A DNA stretch of 64,000 nt from Streptomyces wedmorensis. Its GTDB lineage: Bacteria > Actinomycetota > Actinomycetes > Streptomycetales > Streptomycetaceae. Shown one piece after another: positions 52,927-61,845 of the stretch (positions within the stretch are counted from its first letter, which is position 1; each line of letters opens with the position of its first letter). The position numbers and the translations under genes are program-made. The stretch is taken from positions 20,356-84,355 of the forward strand of contig NZ_JNWK01000029.1 of NCBI RefSeq assembly GCF_000716445.1, in the 5' to 3' direction. Below the pieces are notes generated by a model. The model was given only the letters and a program-made list of their open reading frames with translations. It did not search any database and was not told the origin of the DNA.

Positions 52927-54213
52927 ATGACGGAACTGCTGGACAGCGGCGAGCGGCTCGGGCGGGACGAGCTGTCGGCACTCCAGCTGGAGAGACTGCG
53001 CGCCACCCTGCGGCACGCCTACGCGAACGTGGACTTCTACCGCCGTTCCTTCGACGCGGCCGGGGTGACCCCGGACGACTGCCGTACGCTCGCGGACCTC
53101 GCGCGCTTCCCGTTCACCGCCAAGTCGGACCTGCGCGACCACTACCCCTTCGGCATGTTCGCGGTCGACCAGTCCCGGATCCGGCGCGTCCACGCCTCCA
53201 GCGGCACCACCGGCCGGCCGACCGTCGTCGGCTACACCGACCGGGACCTGGACACCTGGGCGGACGTGGTGGCCCGCTCGCTGCGGGCGGCCGGCGCCCG
53301 CCCGGGCCACAAGGTCCATGTGGCGTACGGATACGGCCTGTTCACCGGTGGTCTCGGCGCCCACTACGGCGCGGAGCGGCTGGGGTGCACGGTCATCCCG
53401 GCCTCGGGCGGCATGACGGCCCGCCAGGTGCAGCTGATCCAGGACTTCCGGCCCGAGGTCATCATGGTGACCCCGTCGTACATGCTCACGCTGCTCGACG
53501 AGTTCGAGCGTCAGGGCGTGGACCCGCGGTCGACCTCCCTGAAGGTGGGCGTCTTCGGCGCCGAGCCGTGGACGGAGGCGATGCGGAAGGAGATCGAGGA
53601 CCGGTTCGCCATCGACGCGGTCGACATATACGGCCTGTCGGAGGTGATCGGCCCCGGCGTGGCCCAGGAGTGCGTGGAGACCAAGGACGGGCTGCACATC
53701 TGGGAGGACCACTTCTACCCGGAGGTCGTGGACCCGTTCACGGGCGAGGTGCTGCCGGACGGCGAGGAGGGGGAGCTCGTCTTCACCTCGCTCACCAAGG
53801 AGGCCATGCCGGTGATCCGTTACCGGACGCGCGACCTGACCCGGCTGCTGCCGGGCACCGCCCGGGTGTTCCGGCGGATGGAGAAGGTCACCGGGCGCAG
53901 CGACGACATGATCATCCTGCGCGGGGTGAACCTCTTCCCCACCCAGATCGAGGAGATCGTGCTCCGCACCCCGGCGGTCGCCCCGCACTTCCAGCTGCGG
54001 CTGACCCGGGAGGGGCGCCTCGACGCGCTGACCGTCCGGGCGGAGGCCCGTCCGGACGCCACCGCCGCCGAACGCGCGGAGGCGGCGCGCGCCATCGCCA
54101 CCGCCGTCAAGGACGGCATCGGTGTCTCCGCCGGCGTGGAGGTCGTGGACCCCGAGACCCTGGAGCGCTCGGTCGGCAAGATCAAGCGGATCGTGGACCT
54201 CAGGGATCACTGA
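52927..54213 (+). CDS. paaK: Phenylacetate-CoA ligase
   Basis: This 428-residue ANL ligase of the PaaK branch starts LRATLRHAYANVDFYRRSFDAAG. It has the phosphate loop SSGTTGRPTVVGYT, the IYGLSEVIGPGVAQEC block and the hinge region MPVIRYRTRDLTRLLPGTARVFRRMEKVTGRSDDMII, all close to phenylacetate-CoA ligases. It converts phenylacetate (or a hydroxyphenylacetate) to its CoA thioester, the entry step to the paa epoxide pathway. Other paa genes are not in this window. GGAGGAG precedes ATG 52927. The palindromic site just upstream suggests repression lifted by phenylacetyl-CoA. Confidence 0.9.
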   Translation: MTELLDSGERLGRDELSALQLERLRATLRHAYANVDFYRRSFDAAGVTPDDCRTLADLARFPFTAKSDLRDHYPFGMFAVDQSRIRRVHASSGTTGRPTVVGYTDRDLDTWADVVARSLRAAGARPGHKVHVAYGYGLFTGGLGAHYGAERLGCTVIPASGGMTARQVQLIQDFRPEVIMVTPSYMLTLLDEFERQGVDPRSTSLKVGVFGAEPWTEAMRKEIEDRFAIDAVDIYGLSEVIGPGVAQECVETKDGLHIWEDHFYPEVVDPFTGEVLPDGEEGELVFTSLTKEAMPVIRYRTRDLTRLLPGTARVFRRMEKVTGRSDDMIILRGVNLFPTQIEEIVLRTPAVAPHFQLRLTREGRLDALTVRAEARPDATAAERAEAARAIATAVKDGIGVSAGVEVVDPETLERSVGKIKRIVDLRDH

Positions 54214-54248
54214 GGGGAGCCCTGAGGGATCCCCTGGTCCACGACCGG

Positions 54249-54280
54249 GGAGGGGGCCGGCGTCACCGCCGGCCCCCTCC
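54249..54280. terminator. Bidirectional hairpin after paaK
   Basis: Perfect 14-bp arms (54249-54262 and 54267-54280) around TCAC lie between paaK and the convergent Tat-exported protein gene, whose stop is 3 bases further. Confidence 0.88.
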
Positions 54281-54282
54281 GG

Positions 54283-55278
54283 TCAGGAAAGCCTGATGCT
54301 CGAGATCCGGGACCGGTAGAAGCGGCCCTCGTAGCCGTAGTAGTCCAGGCCGCGGCGGTAGCTCGGCTTGCCAGTGGGGTCGAAGAACTGCACGTACTCG
54401 TTCCACCAGCCTTCCTTGCCGGGGTCGGTGACGTCGATCGCCTGGACCCAGAAGGACTCTCCGTCGACGGCGCGGGAGAAGGACTTCACGCCGTAGCTCT
54501 GCGGCCGGATGTTGGTGAGCGCGAGGTTCGACTTCTCGACGGTCCAGAGGGCCCCGCCGCCGTTCAGGATGAGCCGGCTCGGGTCGGTGAAGTCCATGTC
54601 GAGGCTGTGCCCGCCGAACTCGGTGGCCCACACGTGCTTCTGGACCAGTTCGAGCCTGGCGCTCTTGAGCGAACCGGTGATGCGGTACTTGGCGAGCGTC
54701 CACGTGCCGAGGGCGTACAGGTGGGAGCCGTCCCACCAGAGGCCGTGCGCGCCCTGGAACGCGATGCGGTCGACAGGCGTCGATCCCAGGCTGGCGGGGT
54801 CGTCGGCGTCGGTCGGGGCATAGATGGACAGATAGCCGGGGTAGTCGAGGGTGGACGATATCGCCCCCGCCGACGCCACGACCACGACGCCGTGGCTGCG
54901 GAGGTACTCGACCGCGTGCGGGTTTCCGCCCGCGTTCGCCGACCACAGCAGCGCGTCGTCGTCACCGAAGTTGACCATGCCGACCCTGCCGCCGCCGGCG
55001 GCGACCATGCAGGTCCAGCCGAAGCGGTCGGTCTCGCGGAAACGCGCGTCGTTGAGGCGGTCCCACTCTGTCAGGTTCGGCGCCTGCCACTCCCACCCGA
55101 GGTTCTCGGGCGTCCACGGGTTGATCGCGCGGAACAGCATGAGCTTGTTCTTGACCTGCTCGGTCACGAGCACGTCGTAGTTGCCCGCGGCGTGCGCGGG
55201 CGTCGCCGCGGCGAGCGAGGCGAGCGGCGCGCCCAGGCCGAGCGCGACGGCACTTTTCAGCAGGTTTCGACGGTTCAC
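54283..55278 (-). CDS. Tat-exported protein, DUF6528-like
   Basis: This 331-residue exported protein has a Tat signal with the N-R-R-N-L-L-K motif followed by a hydrophobic core (AVALGLGAPLASLAA) and A-H-A cleavage. The mature part is beta-rich: YDVLVTEQVKNKLMLFRAINPWTPENLGWEWQAP, GWTCMVAAGGGRVGMVNFGDDDALLWSANAGGNPHAVEYL, then repeated W/Y-containing strands ending YYGYEGRFYRSRISSIRLS. A beta-propeller-like pattern is likely. Function unknown. GTG 55278 was chosen because it starts the Tat signal with a GGGGGGGA site upstream; an earlier in-frame GTG at 55299 would add seven residues. Confidence 0.78.
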   Translation of the reverse strand: MNRRNLLKSAVALGLGAPLASLAAATPAHAAGNYDVLVTEQVKNKLMLFRAINPWTPENLGWEWQAPNLTEWDRLNDARFRETDRFGWTCMVAAGGGRVGMVNFGDDDALLWSANAGGNPHAVEYLRSHGVVVVASAGAISSTLDYPGYLSIYAPTDADDPASLGSTPVDRIAFQGAHGLWWDGSHLYALGTWTLAKYRITGSLKSARLELVQKHVWATEFGGHSLDMDFTDPSRLILNGGGALWTVEKSNLALTNIRPQSYGVKSFSRAVDGESFWVQAIDVTDPGKEGWWNEYVQFFDPTGKPSYRRGLDYYGYEGRFYRSRISSIRLS

Positions 55279-55394
55279 GAAAATCCCCCCCGGGATCACT
55301 TAAAAGTTCAGCGGTCAAGCTAGCACCTCTCCGAAGAAGATCAAACGGTTCGTCGGGGCTCTCGCGCGTAGCCTGGAAAGAGGAGGTGGTTGCG

Positions 55395-55775
55395 ATGCTG
55401 TCAGACTCCCCTATCGCCGCGATCATTCCGGTGGAGGACATGGAGCGGGCGAAGCGCTTCTACTCGGACACGCTGGGGCTTCCTCTGACGAGGGAGTCGG
55501 CCGAGGACACGAGGTACGAGTGTGGTGGCACGACGATCGGACTCTACGAGACGCCGTACGGCGGCAAGGCCGAGCACACTCTGGCGAGCTGGAAGGTCGC
55601 CGACCTCGACGCGGAGATGACCTCCCTGCGGTCGAAGGGCGTCACGTTCGAGGACTACGACCTGCCCGGCATCAAGACGGTCGACGGCGTGGTCGAGTCG
55701 GACACCATGCGGGGCGCCTGGTTCAAGGACAGCGAGGGCAACATTCTCTGCGTGGTGGAGGAACGAGCGGCCTGA
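55395..55775 (+). CDS. VOC-superfamily (glyoxalase-fold) protein
   Basis: This 126-residue protein has two beta-alpha-beta-beta-beta units of the VOC fold: IAAIIPVEDMERAKRFYSDTLGLPL, TIGLYETPYGGKAEHTLASWKVADLDAEM, and GAWFKDSEGNILCVVEE. The position of metal ligands is not fully conserved (no His in the first strand), so a binding or resistance role is as likely as isomerase activity. GAGGAGG is upstream. It is a single gene. Confidence 0.85.
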   Translation: MLSDSPIAAIIPVEDMERAKRFYSDTLGLPLTRESAEDTRYECGGTTIGLYETPYGGKAEHTLASWKVADLDAEMTSLRSKGVTFEDYDLPGIKTVDGVVESDTMRGAWFKDSEGNILCVVEERAA

Positions 55776-55839
55776 CACACGCGCGTCCGCGCGGGGCGCC
55801 GGCCGTGAACGGGTCGGCCGACGCCCGCGCGTGACGGTG

Positions 55840-57348
55840 TCATGAGGCGCTGAAGCGGTCCCTCAGCTCGCGTTTGAGGATCTTTCCGCTGGCGTTGCGG
55901 GGAAGCGCGTCCACGAGGAAGACCCGCTTCGGAGCCTTGAAGTGGGCGAGCTTCTCGCGGGCGTGGTCGAGGAGTTCGGCCTCGGTGACCTCGCCGCGCG
56001 GGACGACCACGGCCGTGACCGCCTCGATCCAGCGCTCGTCCGGGAGGCCGATGACAGCCGCCTCGGCGACCTCCGGGTGGGTGTAGAGCGCGTCCTCGAC
56101 CTGACGCGAGGCGACGAGCACGCCACCGGAGTTGATGACGTCCTTCACCCGGTCGACGATCGTCAGGTACCCCTCGGCGTCGCGGACGGCGAGGTCGCCG
56201 GAGCGGAACCAGCCGCCCCGGAAGGCCGCCTCGGTCTCGTCGGGCTTGCGCCAGTAGCCGTCGCAGAGCTGCGGGGAGCGGTAGACGATCTCGCCGGGGG
56301 TGCCGTCCGGCACGTCCTTGCCGTACTCGTCGACGACCCGCGCCTCGACGTGGCGTACGGGCCGGCCGCAGGAGTCCATCCGGCCCTCGTGCTCGTCGGG
56401 TCCGAGGACGGTGGCGAGCGGGCCGATCTCCGACTGGCCGAAGCAGTTGTAGAAGGCGAGGCCGGGGAGCCGGGCGCGCAGCCGCTCCAGGACGGGTACG
56501 GGCATGATCGAGGCCCCGTAGTAGGCCTTGCGCAGCGCCGACAGGTCGCGGCCGTCGAACTCCGGATGGTTGGCGAGGGCGATCCAGACGGTCGGCGGGG
56601 CGAAGACGCTGTCCGCGCGACCGGCCTCGATCAGGTCGAACAGGACGGCCGGGTCGGGTCCGTCGACGATCGTGTTCTCGGCGCCGACGGCGAGGTAGGG
56701 CAGCAGGAACACGTGCATCTGGGCCGAGTGGTAGAGCGGCAGCGCGTGCACCGGCCGGTCGTCCTCGCTCAGGTCGAGGGCCTCGATGGCGCTCGCGTAC
56801 TCGTGGACGAGGGCGTGGTGGGTCATCATCGCGCCCTTGGGCAGGGCGGTGGTGCCCGAGGTGTAGAGCAGCTGGACGTACTCGCGGGCGTCGCGGTCGG
56901 TGTCGTACGTGTCGGGTTCGGCGAGCGAGTCCAGGAGTGAACCGGGCGCGTCCCGCAGCGCCTTGACCGCGAAACCGTCCGGTACGCGGTCCGCGAGGGC
57001 GGGGTCGGCGAGGACGAGCGAGGAGTCCGACTGCTCCAGGACGTACGTGAGGTCGTCGCCGGTCAGGTGGTGGTTGACCGGCACGTGGATCAGGCCCGCC
57101 CGGGCGCAGGCGAGGAACGCGACGAGGTACACGTCCGAGTTGTGGCCGTAGGTGGCGACCCTGGCGCCGTCGGGCAGGGCGAGGCCGTGGTGCGGCTCCC
57201 GCAGCACGGCGGCGGCGGTGGAGACGGCGGCGTCCAGCTCCGCGTACGTCCAGGCCCGGTCGGCGTACCGCACGGCGATCCGGTCGGGGACGCGCTGGGC
57301 GCTCATGCGCAGGACACCGTCGACGGCGCGGCTGAGGAGTCGATCCAT
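55840..57348 (-). CDS. AMP-forming acyl-CoA ligase (FadD-like)
   Basis: This 502-residue ANL enzyme carries LLYTSGTTALPKGAMMTH, FAPPTVWIALANHPE, NCFGQSEIGPLATVLGP, GWFRSGDLAVRDAEGYLTIVDRVKDVINSGG and a C-terminal PRNASGKILKRELR with the catalytic Lys. It is a typical medium- or long-chain acid-CoA ligase; the substrate is not readable. Start ATG 57348 (MDRLLSRAVDGVLRM). It is divergent from the secreted acylase gene. A link (acylase releases an acid that the ligase activates) is possible but not shown by sequence. Confidence 0.92.
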   Translation of the reverse strand: MDRLLSRAVDGVLRMSAQRVPDRIAVRYADRAWTYAELDAAVSTAAAVLREPHHGLALPDGARVATYGHNSDVYLVAFLACARAGLIHVPVNHHLTGDDLTYVLEQSDSSLVLADPALADRVPDGFAVKALRDAPGSLLDSLAEPDTYDTDRDAREYVQLLYTSGTTALPKGAMMTHHALVHEYASAIEALDLSEDDRPVHALPLYHSAQMHVFLLPYLAVGAENTIVDGPDPAVLFDLIEAGRADSVFAPPTVWIALANHPEFDGRDLSALRKAYYGASIMPVPVLERLRARLPGLAFYNCFGQSEIGPLATVLGPDEHEGRMDSCGRPVRHVEARVVDEYGKDVPDGTPGEIVYRSPQLCDGYWRKPDETEAAFRGGWFRSGDLAVRDAEGYLTIVDRVKDVINSGGVLVASRQVEDALYTHPEVAEAAVIGLPDERWIEAVTAVVVPRGEVTEAELLDHAREKLAHFKAPKRVFLVDALPRNASGKILKRELRDRFSAS

Positions 57349-57504
57349 GCCGTGATCCTCGGCGCGGAACGGGCGGAAGGTCAAGTACCGCGCGGCGCAA
57401 CGGACATGCCCGGACCTCGGATACCGAACGGGATGTTGACATCCGGGCAACCGGCTGCGTGCATGGTCCGACCCGCAGTGCACTTCGACCCGTTGGGAGG
57501 CACG

Positions 57505-59910
57505 TTGCACCTCCGCACCCGTCTGAAACACCTGGCACTCACCGGCGCGGCCCTCGCCGTCGTCACCGCCTCGCTGCCCGGCGCCGCGGTCGCCGACTCC
57601 GGCGACCGCGGCGGGCACCCCTCCGACCGGGGCCTTTCGGCCGTCATCCGGTACACCGAGTACGGCATCCCCCACATCGTCGCGAAGGACTACGCGAACC
57701 TCGGCTTCGGAACGGGCTGGGCGCAGGCGGCCGACCAGGTCTGCGTCCTCGCGGACGGATTCCTCACCGTCAACGGCGAACGCTCCCGGTACTTCGGCCC
57801 GGACGCCGCGCCCGACGGCTCGCTGTCCTCCGCCGCCACGAACCTCTCCAGCGACCTGTACTTCCGCGGTGTGAAGGACGCGGGGACGGTCGAGGAGCTG
57901 CTCAGGACGCCGGCGCCCGCCGGGCCGAGCGGCGACCTCAAGGAGCTGATGCGCGGCTGGGCGGCCGGCTACAACGCCTGGCTGCGGAAGAACCGGATCA
58001 CGGACCCCGCCTGCGCGGGAGCCGACTGGGTCCGCCCGGTGAGCGCGCTCGACGTGGCCCGGCGCGGCTTCGCCGTGTCGGTGCTCGGCGGCCAGGGCCG
58101 TGCCGTCGACGGCATCACCGCCGCCCGGCCGCCGGCCGCTCCCCCGGCCGCCGCCGCGTCCGCCTCCCCTTCCGGCGCCGTCCCCGATCCGGACGACGCC
58201 GCGGCCGCGGCCAAGGAGCTGTTCGCCGCCGAGAACGCCACCATGGGCTCGAACGCCGTCGCGTTCTCCGGTACGACCACGGCGAACGGGCGCGGGCTGC
58301 TCCTGGGCAACCCGCACTACCCCTGGCAGGGCGGCCGGCGCTTCTGGCAGTCGCAGCAGACCATTCCCGGCGAGCTGAACGTGTCGGGCGCCTCGCTCCT
58401 CGGCACCACCGTCGTCAACATCGGCTTCAACGACAAGGTGGCCTGGAGCCACACCGTCGCCACCGGAGTGCCGCTCAACCTGCACCAGTTGACGCTCTCC
58501 CCCGGCGACCCGACGTCCTATCTGGTGGACGGCCGGCCGGAGCGGATGACGGCGCGCACGGTGACCGTGCCGGTGAAGGACGGCGCCCCCGTCACCCGTA
58601 CCCAGTGGTGGACGCGGTACGGCCCGGTCGTCGGCGGCCTCGGCGCACAGCTCCCGCTGCCCTGGACCGCCACCACCGCGTACGCGCTCAACGACCCCAA
58701 CGCGGCCAACCTGCGCGGCTCGGACACCGCCCTCGGCTTCGGCAAGGCCCGCTCGACGCGGGACGTCGCGGACGCGCTGCGCCGCACCCAGGGACTCCCG
58801 TGGGTCAACACGATCGCGGCCGACTCCGCGGGGCACTCGTACTTCAGCCAGTCGCAGGTGCTCCCCCGGATCACCGACGAGCTGGCCCAGCGCTGCTCCA
58901 CACCGCTCGGCCGGGCGACGTACCCGGCGTCGGGCGTCGCGGTGCTCGACGGCTCGCGCTCCGACTGCGCGCTCGGCTCGGACCCGGACGCGGTCCAGCC
59001 GGGGGTCTTCGGTCCGGCGCGGATGCCGGTGCTCCAGGACACCCCGTACGTGGAGAACTCCAACGACAGCGCCTGGCTGACCAACGCCGACCGGCCGCTG
59101 ACCGGTTACGAGCGGATCTTCGGCACCATCGCCACCCCGCGCTCGCTGCGCACCCGGGGCGGCGTCGAGGACGTGTCGGCGATGGCCGCGCGCGGTGACC
59201 TGACGGTCGCCGACCTCCAGCGCCAGCAGTTCGCCAACCGGGCGCCCGCCGGTGACCTGGCGGCGGCCGACGTGGCCGCGGCCTGCCCGACGGCGCTGCC
59301 GGACGACCCCGAGGCCTGCCGGGTGATCGGGGCCTGGGACCGGACGGTGAACACGGACAGCCGGGGCGCCCTGCTCTTCGACCGGTTCTGGCGGCGGCTC
59401 ACCGGCACGGTGAAGCCGGCAGACCTGTGGAGGGTGCCGTTCTCGGCCGCCGACCCGGTCCGCACCCCGCACACCGTCGACACCGGCACGCCGGGCTTCG
59501 CCAAGGCCCTCACGGACGCCGTGGCGGAGCTGCGGGCGGCGGGCATCCCGCTGGACGCGCCCCTGGGGCAGCACCAGTTCGTCGTACGGAACGGGCAGCG
59601 GATCCCGGTGAGCGGCGGGACCGAGTCGCTGGGCATATGGAACAAGACCGAGTCCGTGTGGAACGCGGCGGGCGGCGGCTACGTCGAGGTCGCCCACGGC
59701 ACCAGCCATGTGCAGGCGGTGGGCTGGGACGGCGGCCGGTGCCCGGTGGCCCGCACCCTGCTCTCGTACTCCCAGTCGTCGAACCCCGCGTCACCGCACC
59801 ACAGCGACCAGACCCGGCTGTACGCGGGCGAGCGCTGGGTGACCTCCCGGTTCTGCGAGCGGGACATCCTGCGTTCGCCGGCGCTGCGGGTGGTGGTCGT
59901 CAGGGGCTGA
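57505..59910 (+). CDS. Secreted Ntn-hydrolase acylase (penicillin/AHL acylase family)
   Basis: This 801-residue exported acylase has a Sec signal peptide (LKHLALTGAALAVVTASLPGAAVA). The alpha-chain includes VIRYTEYGIPHIVAKDYANLGFGTGWAQAADQVC. The autocatalytic processing site and new N-terminal nucleophile are in NATMGSNAVAFSG: cleavage before Ser250 frees the beta-chain. Length (near 800) and motifs match streptomycete acylases acting on acyl-homoserine lactones, cyclic lipopeptides or penicillins; which substrate is used is unknown. TTG 57505 was selected because GGGAGG is 4 bases before it and the signal peptide starts there; ATG 57463 would add residues unlike a signal peptide. Confidence 0.9.
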   Translation: MHLRTRLKHLALTGAALAVVTASLPGAAVADSGDRGGHPSDRGLSAVIRYTEYGIPHIVAKDYANLGFGTGWAQAADQVCVLADGFLTVNGERSRYFGPDAAPDGSLSSAATNLSSDLYFRGVKDAGTVEELLRTPAPAGPSGDLKELMRGWAAGYNAWLRKNRITDPACAGADWVRPVSALDVARRGFAVSVLGGQGRAVDGITAARPPAAPPAAAASASPSGAVPDPDDAAAAAKELFAAENATMGSNAVAFSGTTTANGRGLLLGNPHYPWQGGRRFWQSQQTIPGELNVSGASLLGTTVVNIGFNDKVAWSHTVATGVPLNLHQLTLSPGDPTSYLVDGRPERMTARTVTVPVKDGAPVTRTQWWTRYGPVVGGLGAQLPLPWTATTAYALNDPNAANLRGSDTALGFGKARSTRDVADALRRTQGLPWVNTIAADSAGHSYFSQSQVLPRITDELAQRCSTPLGRATYPASGVAVLDGSRSDCALGSDPDAVQPGVFGPARMPVLQDTPYVENSNDSAWLTNADRPLTGYERIFGTIATPRSLRTRGGVEDVSAMAARGDLTVADLQRQQFANRAPAGDLAAADVAAACPTALPDDPEACRVIGAWDRTVNTDSRGALLFDRFWRRLTGTVKPADLWRVPFSAADPVRTPHTVDTGTPGFAKALTDAVAELRAAGIPLDAPLGQHQFVVRNGQRIPVSGGTESLGIWNKTESVWNAAGGGYVEVAHGTSHVQAVGWDGGRCPVARTLLSYSQSSNPASPHHSDQTRLYAGERWVTSRFCERDILRSPALRVVVVRG

Positions 59911-59919
59911 CCGGGCCCG

Positions 59920-61017
59920 TCACGGACTGAACGAGAGGAAGACGAAGGCGGCGAAGATCGCGAGATGGACGCCGCCCTGGAGGAGGGTGGCCCGTCCGGG
60001 CACCACGGTCAGGGCGCTCACCACTCCGGTGAGGACGAGCAGGACCATGTGGAGCGGTCCCAGGCCCAGGATCAGGGGCCCGGACAGCCAGACCGAGGCG
60101 AGCGCGATCGCCGGAATCGTCAGGCCGATGCTGGCGATCGCGGAGCCGTACGCGAGGTTGAGGCTGGTCTGCATCCGGTCGCGGCGGGCCGCCCGGACGG
60201 CGGCGAGGGTCTCGGGGAGCAGCACCATCAGTGCGATGACGACACCGACGACCGCCTTCGGCAGGACCGCCGACTGGACGCCGTCCTCGATCGTCGGGGA
60301 GATCAGCTTGGCGTTGCCGACGACGGCGACGAGGGCGACCAGGAGGAGGCCGAGGCTGGTCCAGGCGTCACGCCGGGTCGGCGGGTCCGCGTGGTCGTCC
60401 TCCGAGTCCTGGCCGGGACGCGGCACGGGAAGGAAGTAGTCCCGGTGCCGGACGGTCTGGACGCCGACGAACACCCCGTACAGGCAGAGGGAGGCGATGG
60501 CGGCGAAGGCGAGCTGCACGCCGGAGAACTCGGGGCCCGGGTGGCTGGTCGTGAAGGTCGGCAGGACCAGCGTCATCGTGGCCAGGGTGCAGACGGTGGC
60601 GAGCGCGCCGCCGGAGCCCTCGGCGTTGAAGACGGCGATCCGGTTGCGGAGCGCGCCGACGAGGAGGGAGAGACCGACGATGCCGTTGCAGGTGATCATG
60701 ACGGCGGCGAAGACGGTGTCACGTGCGTAGGTCGCGGTCTTCTCGCCGCCTCCCACCATCAGTGAGACGATCAGTCCGACCTCGATCACGGTGACGGCCA
60801 CGGCGAGGACGAGCGAGCCGTACGGTTCACCCACCCGGTGGGCGATGACCTCGGCGTGATGGACCGCGGCGAGGACGGCCGCGATCAGGCAGAGCGCGAT
60901 GAACCCGACGGCGAAGCCCGGCAGATCGCGCCCCCAGGCGGCGACAAGCGCAAGCGCCGCCACCACCGGCCCCCAGGTCGTCCACTGCCGTGTCATCGTC
61001 GCCGTGCTCGAACTCAT
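59920..61017 (-). CDS. chaA: Calcium/sodium:proton antiporter
   Basis: This 365-residue membrane protein has about eleven hydrophobic segments and the two alpha-repeat motifs of the CaCA superfamily: repeat 1 near AVTVIEVGLIVSLMVGGGEK with conserved Glu, repeat 2 near LPETLAAVRAARRDRMQTSLNLAYGSAIASIGLT. An acidic cytoplasmic loop (GQDSEDDHADPPTRRD) sits between. Homologues exchange Ca2+, Na+ or K+ for protons. ATG 61017 (MSSSTATMTRQWTTWG) was used; an ATG three codons earlier is also possible. The gene ends 9 bases from the convergent acylase stop. Confidence 0.88.
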   Translation of the reverse strand: MSSSTATMTRQWTTWGPVVAALALVAAWGRDLPGFAVGFIALCLIAAVLAAVHHAEVIAHRVGEPYGSLVLAVAVTVIEVGLIVSLMVGGGEKTATYARDTVFAAVMITCNGIVGLSLLVGALRNRIAVFNAEGSGGALATVCTLATMTLVLPTFTTSHPGPEFSGVQLAFAAIASLCLYGVFVGVQTVRHRDYFLPVPRPGQDSEDDHADPPTRRDAWTSLGLLLVALVAVVGNAKLISPTIEDGVQSAVLPKAVVGVVIALMVLLPETLAAVRAARRDRMQTSLNLAYGSAIASIGLTIPAIALASVWLSGPLILGLGPLHMVLLVLTGVVSALTVVPGRATLLQGGVHLAIFAAFVFLSFSP

Positions 61018-61117
61018 GATCCGCATCCTGCCACATCGGACCTTTCGCCCCTTTCGTTCACCCCTTCGCAGCCGGCGCGACCCTCCCCGCCCTCCCCCGC
61101 CCGCGCGGCGCCGCCGG

Positions 61118-61798
61118 TCAAGTCCCGGGCGGGCCGTCGGGTTTCGCCCAGAGGGAGCGGACGTGTCCCAGGTGTCGGGTCATGCAGGATTCGGCGGCCT
61201 CGGCGTCGCCCGTGAGCATGAGGTCGAGGAGTTCGAGGTGTTCTTCGGCGGAGGGGAGGAGGTCGCCGCGTTCGTCGAGGGCGGTGAGGCCGTAGAGGCG
61301 GGAGCGCTTGCGGAGGTCGCCGACGGTCTCGACGAGGCGTTCGTTGCCGGAGAGGGAGAGCAGGGTGAGGTGGAAGCGGCGGTCGGCCTCCAGATAGCCG
61401 ATGAGGTCGTGCTCGCGGGCCGCGCGCACGATGTCCTCGGCGACCGGCCGGAGGGCTTCCAGGTCCTCGCGGGTGGCGACTTCGGTGACGCTGCCGACCG
61501 TGGGGATCTCGATGAGCGCCCGGATCTCGGTGTACTGGTCGAGGTCGCGTTCGTCGACCTCGGTGATGCGGAACCCCTTGTTGCGCACGGGCTCGACGAG
61601 GCCCTCGCGGGCCAGGTCGAGCATCGCCTCGCGGACCGGGGTGGCGGAGACTCCGAAGTCCTCGGCGAGCGTCGGCGCCGAGTACACCACCCCGGGCCGC
61701 AGCTCGCCGGAGATCAGGGCGGCGCGCAGGGCGTGGGCGACCTGGTCGCGCAGCCGCTCCCGGGAGGCGTTGAGGTCGCGCTGGGTCAGGTGCCCCAT
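61118..61798 (-). CDS. GntR/FCD-family regulator
   Basis: This 226-residue protein has an N-terminal winged helix (RERLRDQVAHALRAALISGELRPG, APTLAEDFGVSATPVREAMLDLAREGLVEPVRNKGFRI) and a C-terminal FCD ligand domain. Metal-binding residues are suggested by DLIGYLEADRRFHLTLL, SAEEHLELL and CMTRHLGHVRSLW. FCD-type GntR regulators typically sense an organic acid intermediate. It is the last gene of a minus-strand set with aldehyde dehydrogenase, racemase fragment and DapA-like gene, hence the likely controller of hydroxyproline use. ATG 61798; a 47-base gap separates it from the dehydrogenase gene. Confidence 0.88.
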   Translation of the reverse strand: MGHLTQRDLNASRERLRDQVAHALRAALISGELRPGVVYSAPTLAEDFGVSATPVREAMLDLAREGLVEPVRNKGFRITEVDERDLDQYTEIRALIEIPTVGSVTEVATREDLEALRPVAEDIVRAAREHDLIGYLEADRRFHLTLLSLSGNERLVETVGDLRKRSRLYGLTALDERGDLLPSAEEHLELLDLMLTGDAEAAESCMTRHLGHVRSLWAKPDGPPGT

Positions 61799-61845
61799 GA
61801 CGGTGGTGATCCCTTCGTTCCGTTCGACATCACCACCGTACGTCG

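Noticed and set aside
48638..52981. A 1447-codon minus-strand frame
   Set aside because: Only the part below 50161 encodes hydrolase domains; the remainder is the antisense of the pentapeptide gene and an alternative frame of the encapsulin gene.
55840..59709. A 1289-codon minus-strand frame covering the acylase gene
   Set aside because: Only 55840-57348 has ligase motifs. The rest is the antisense of the acylase coding region, open because of high GC codon bias.
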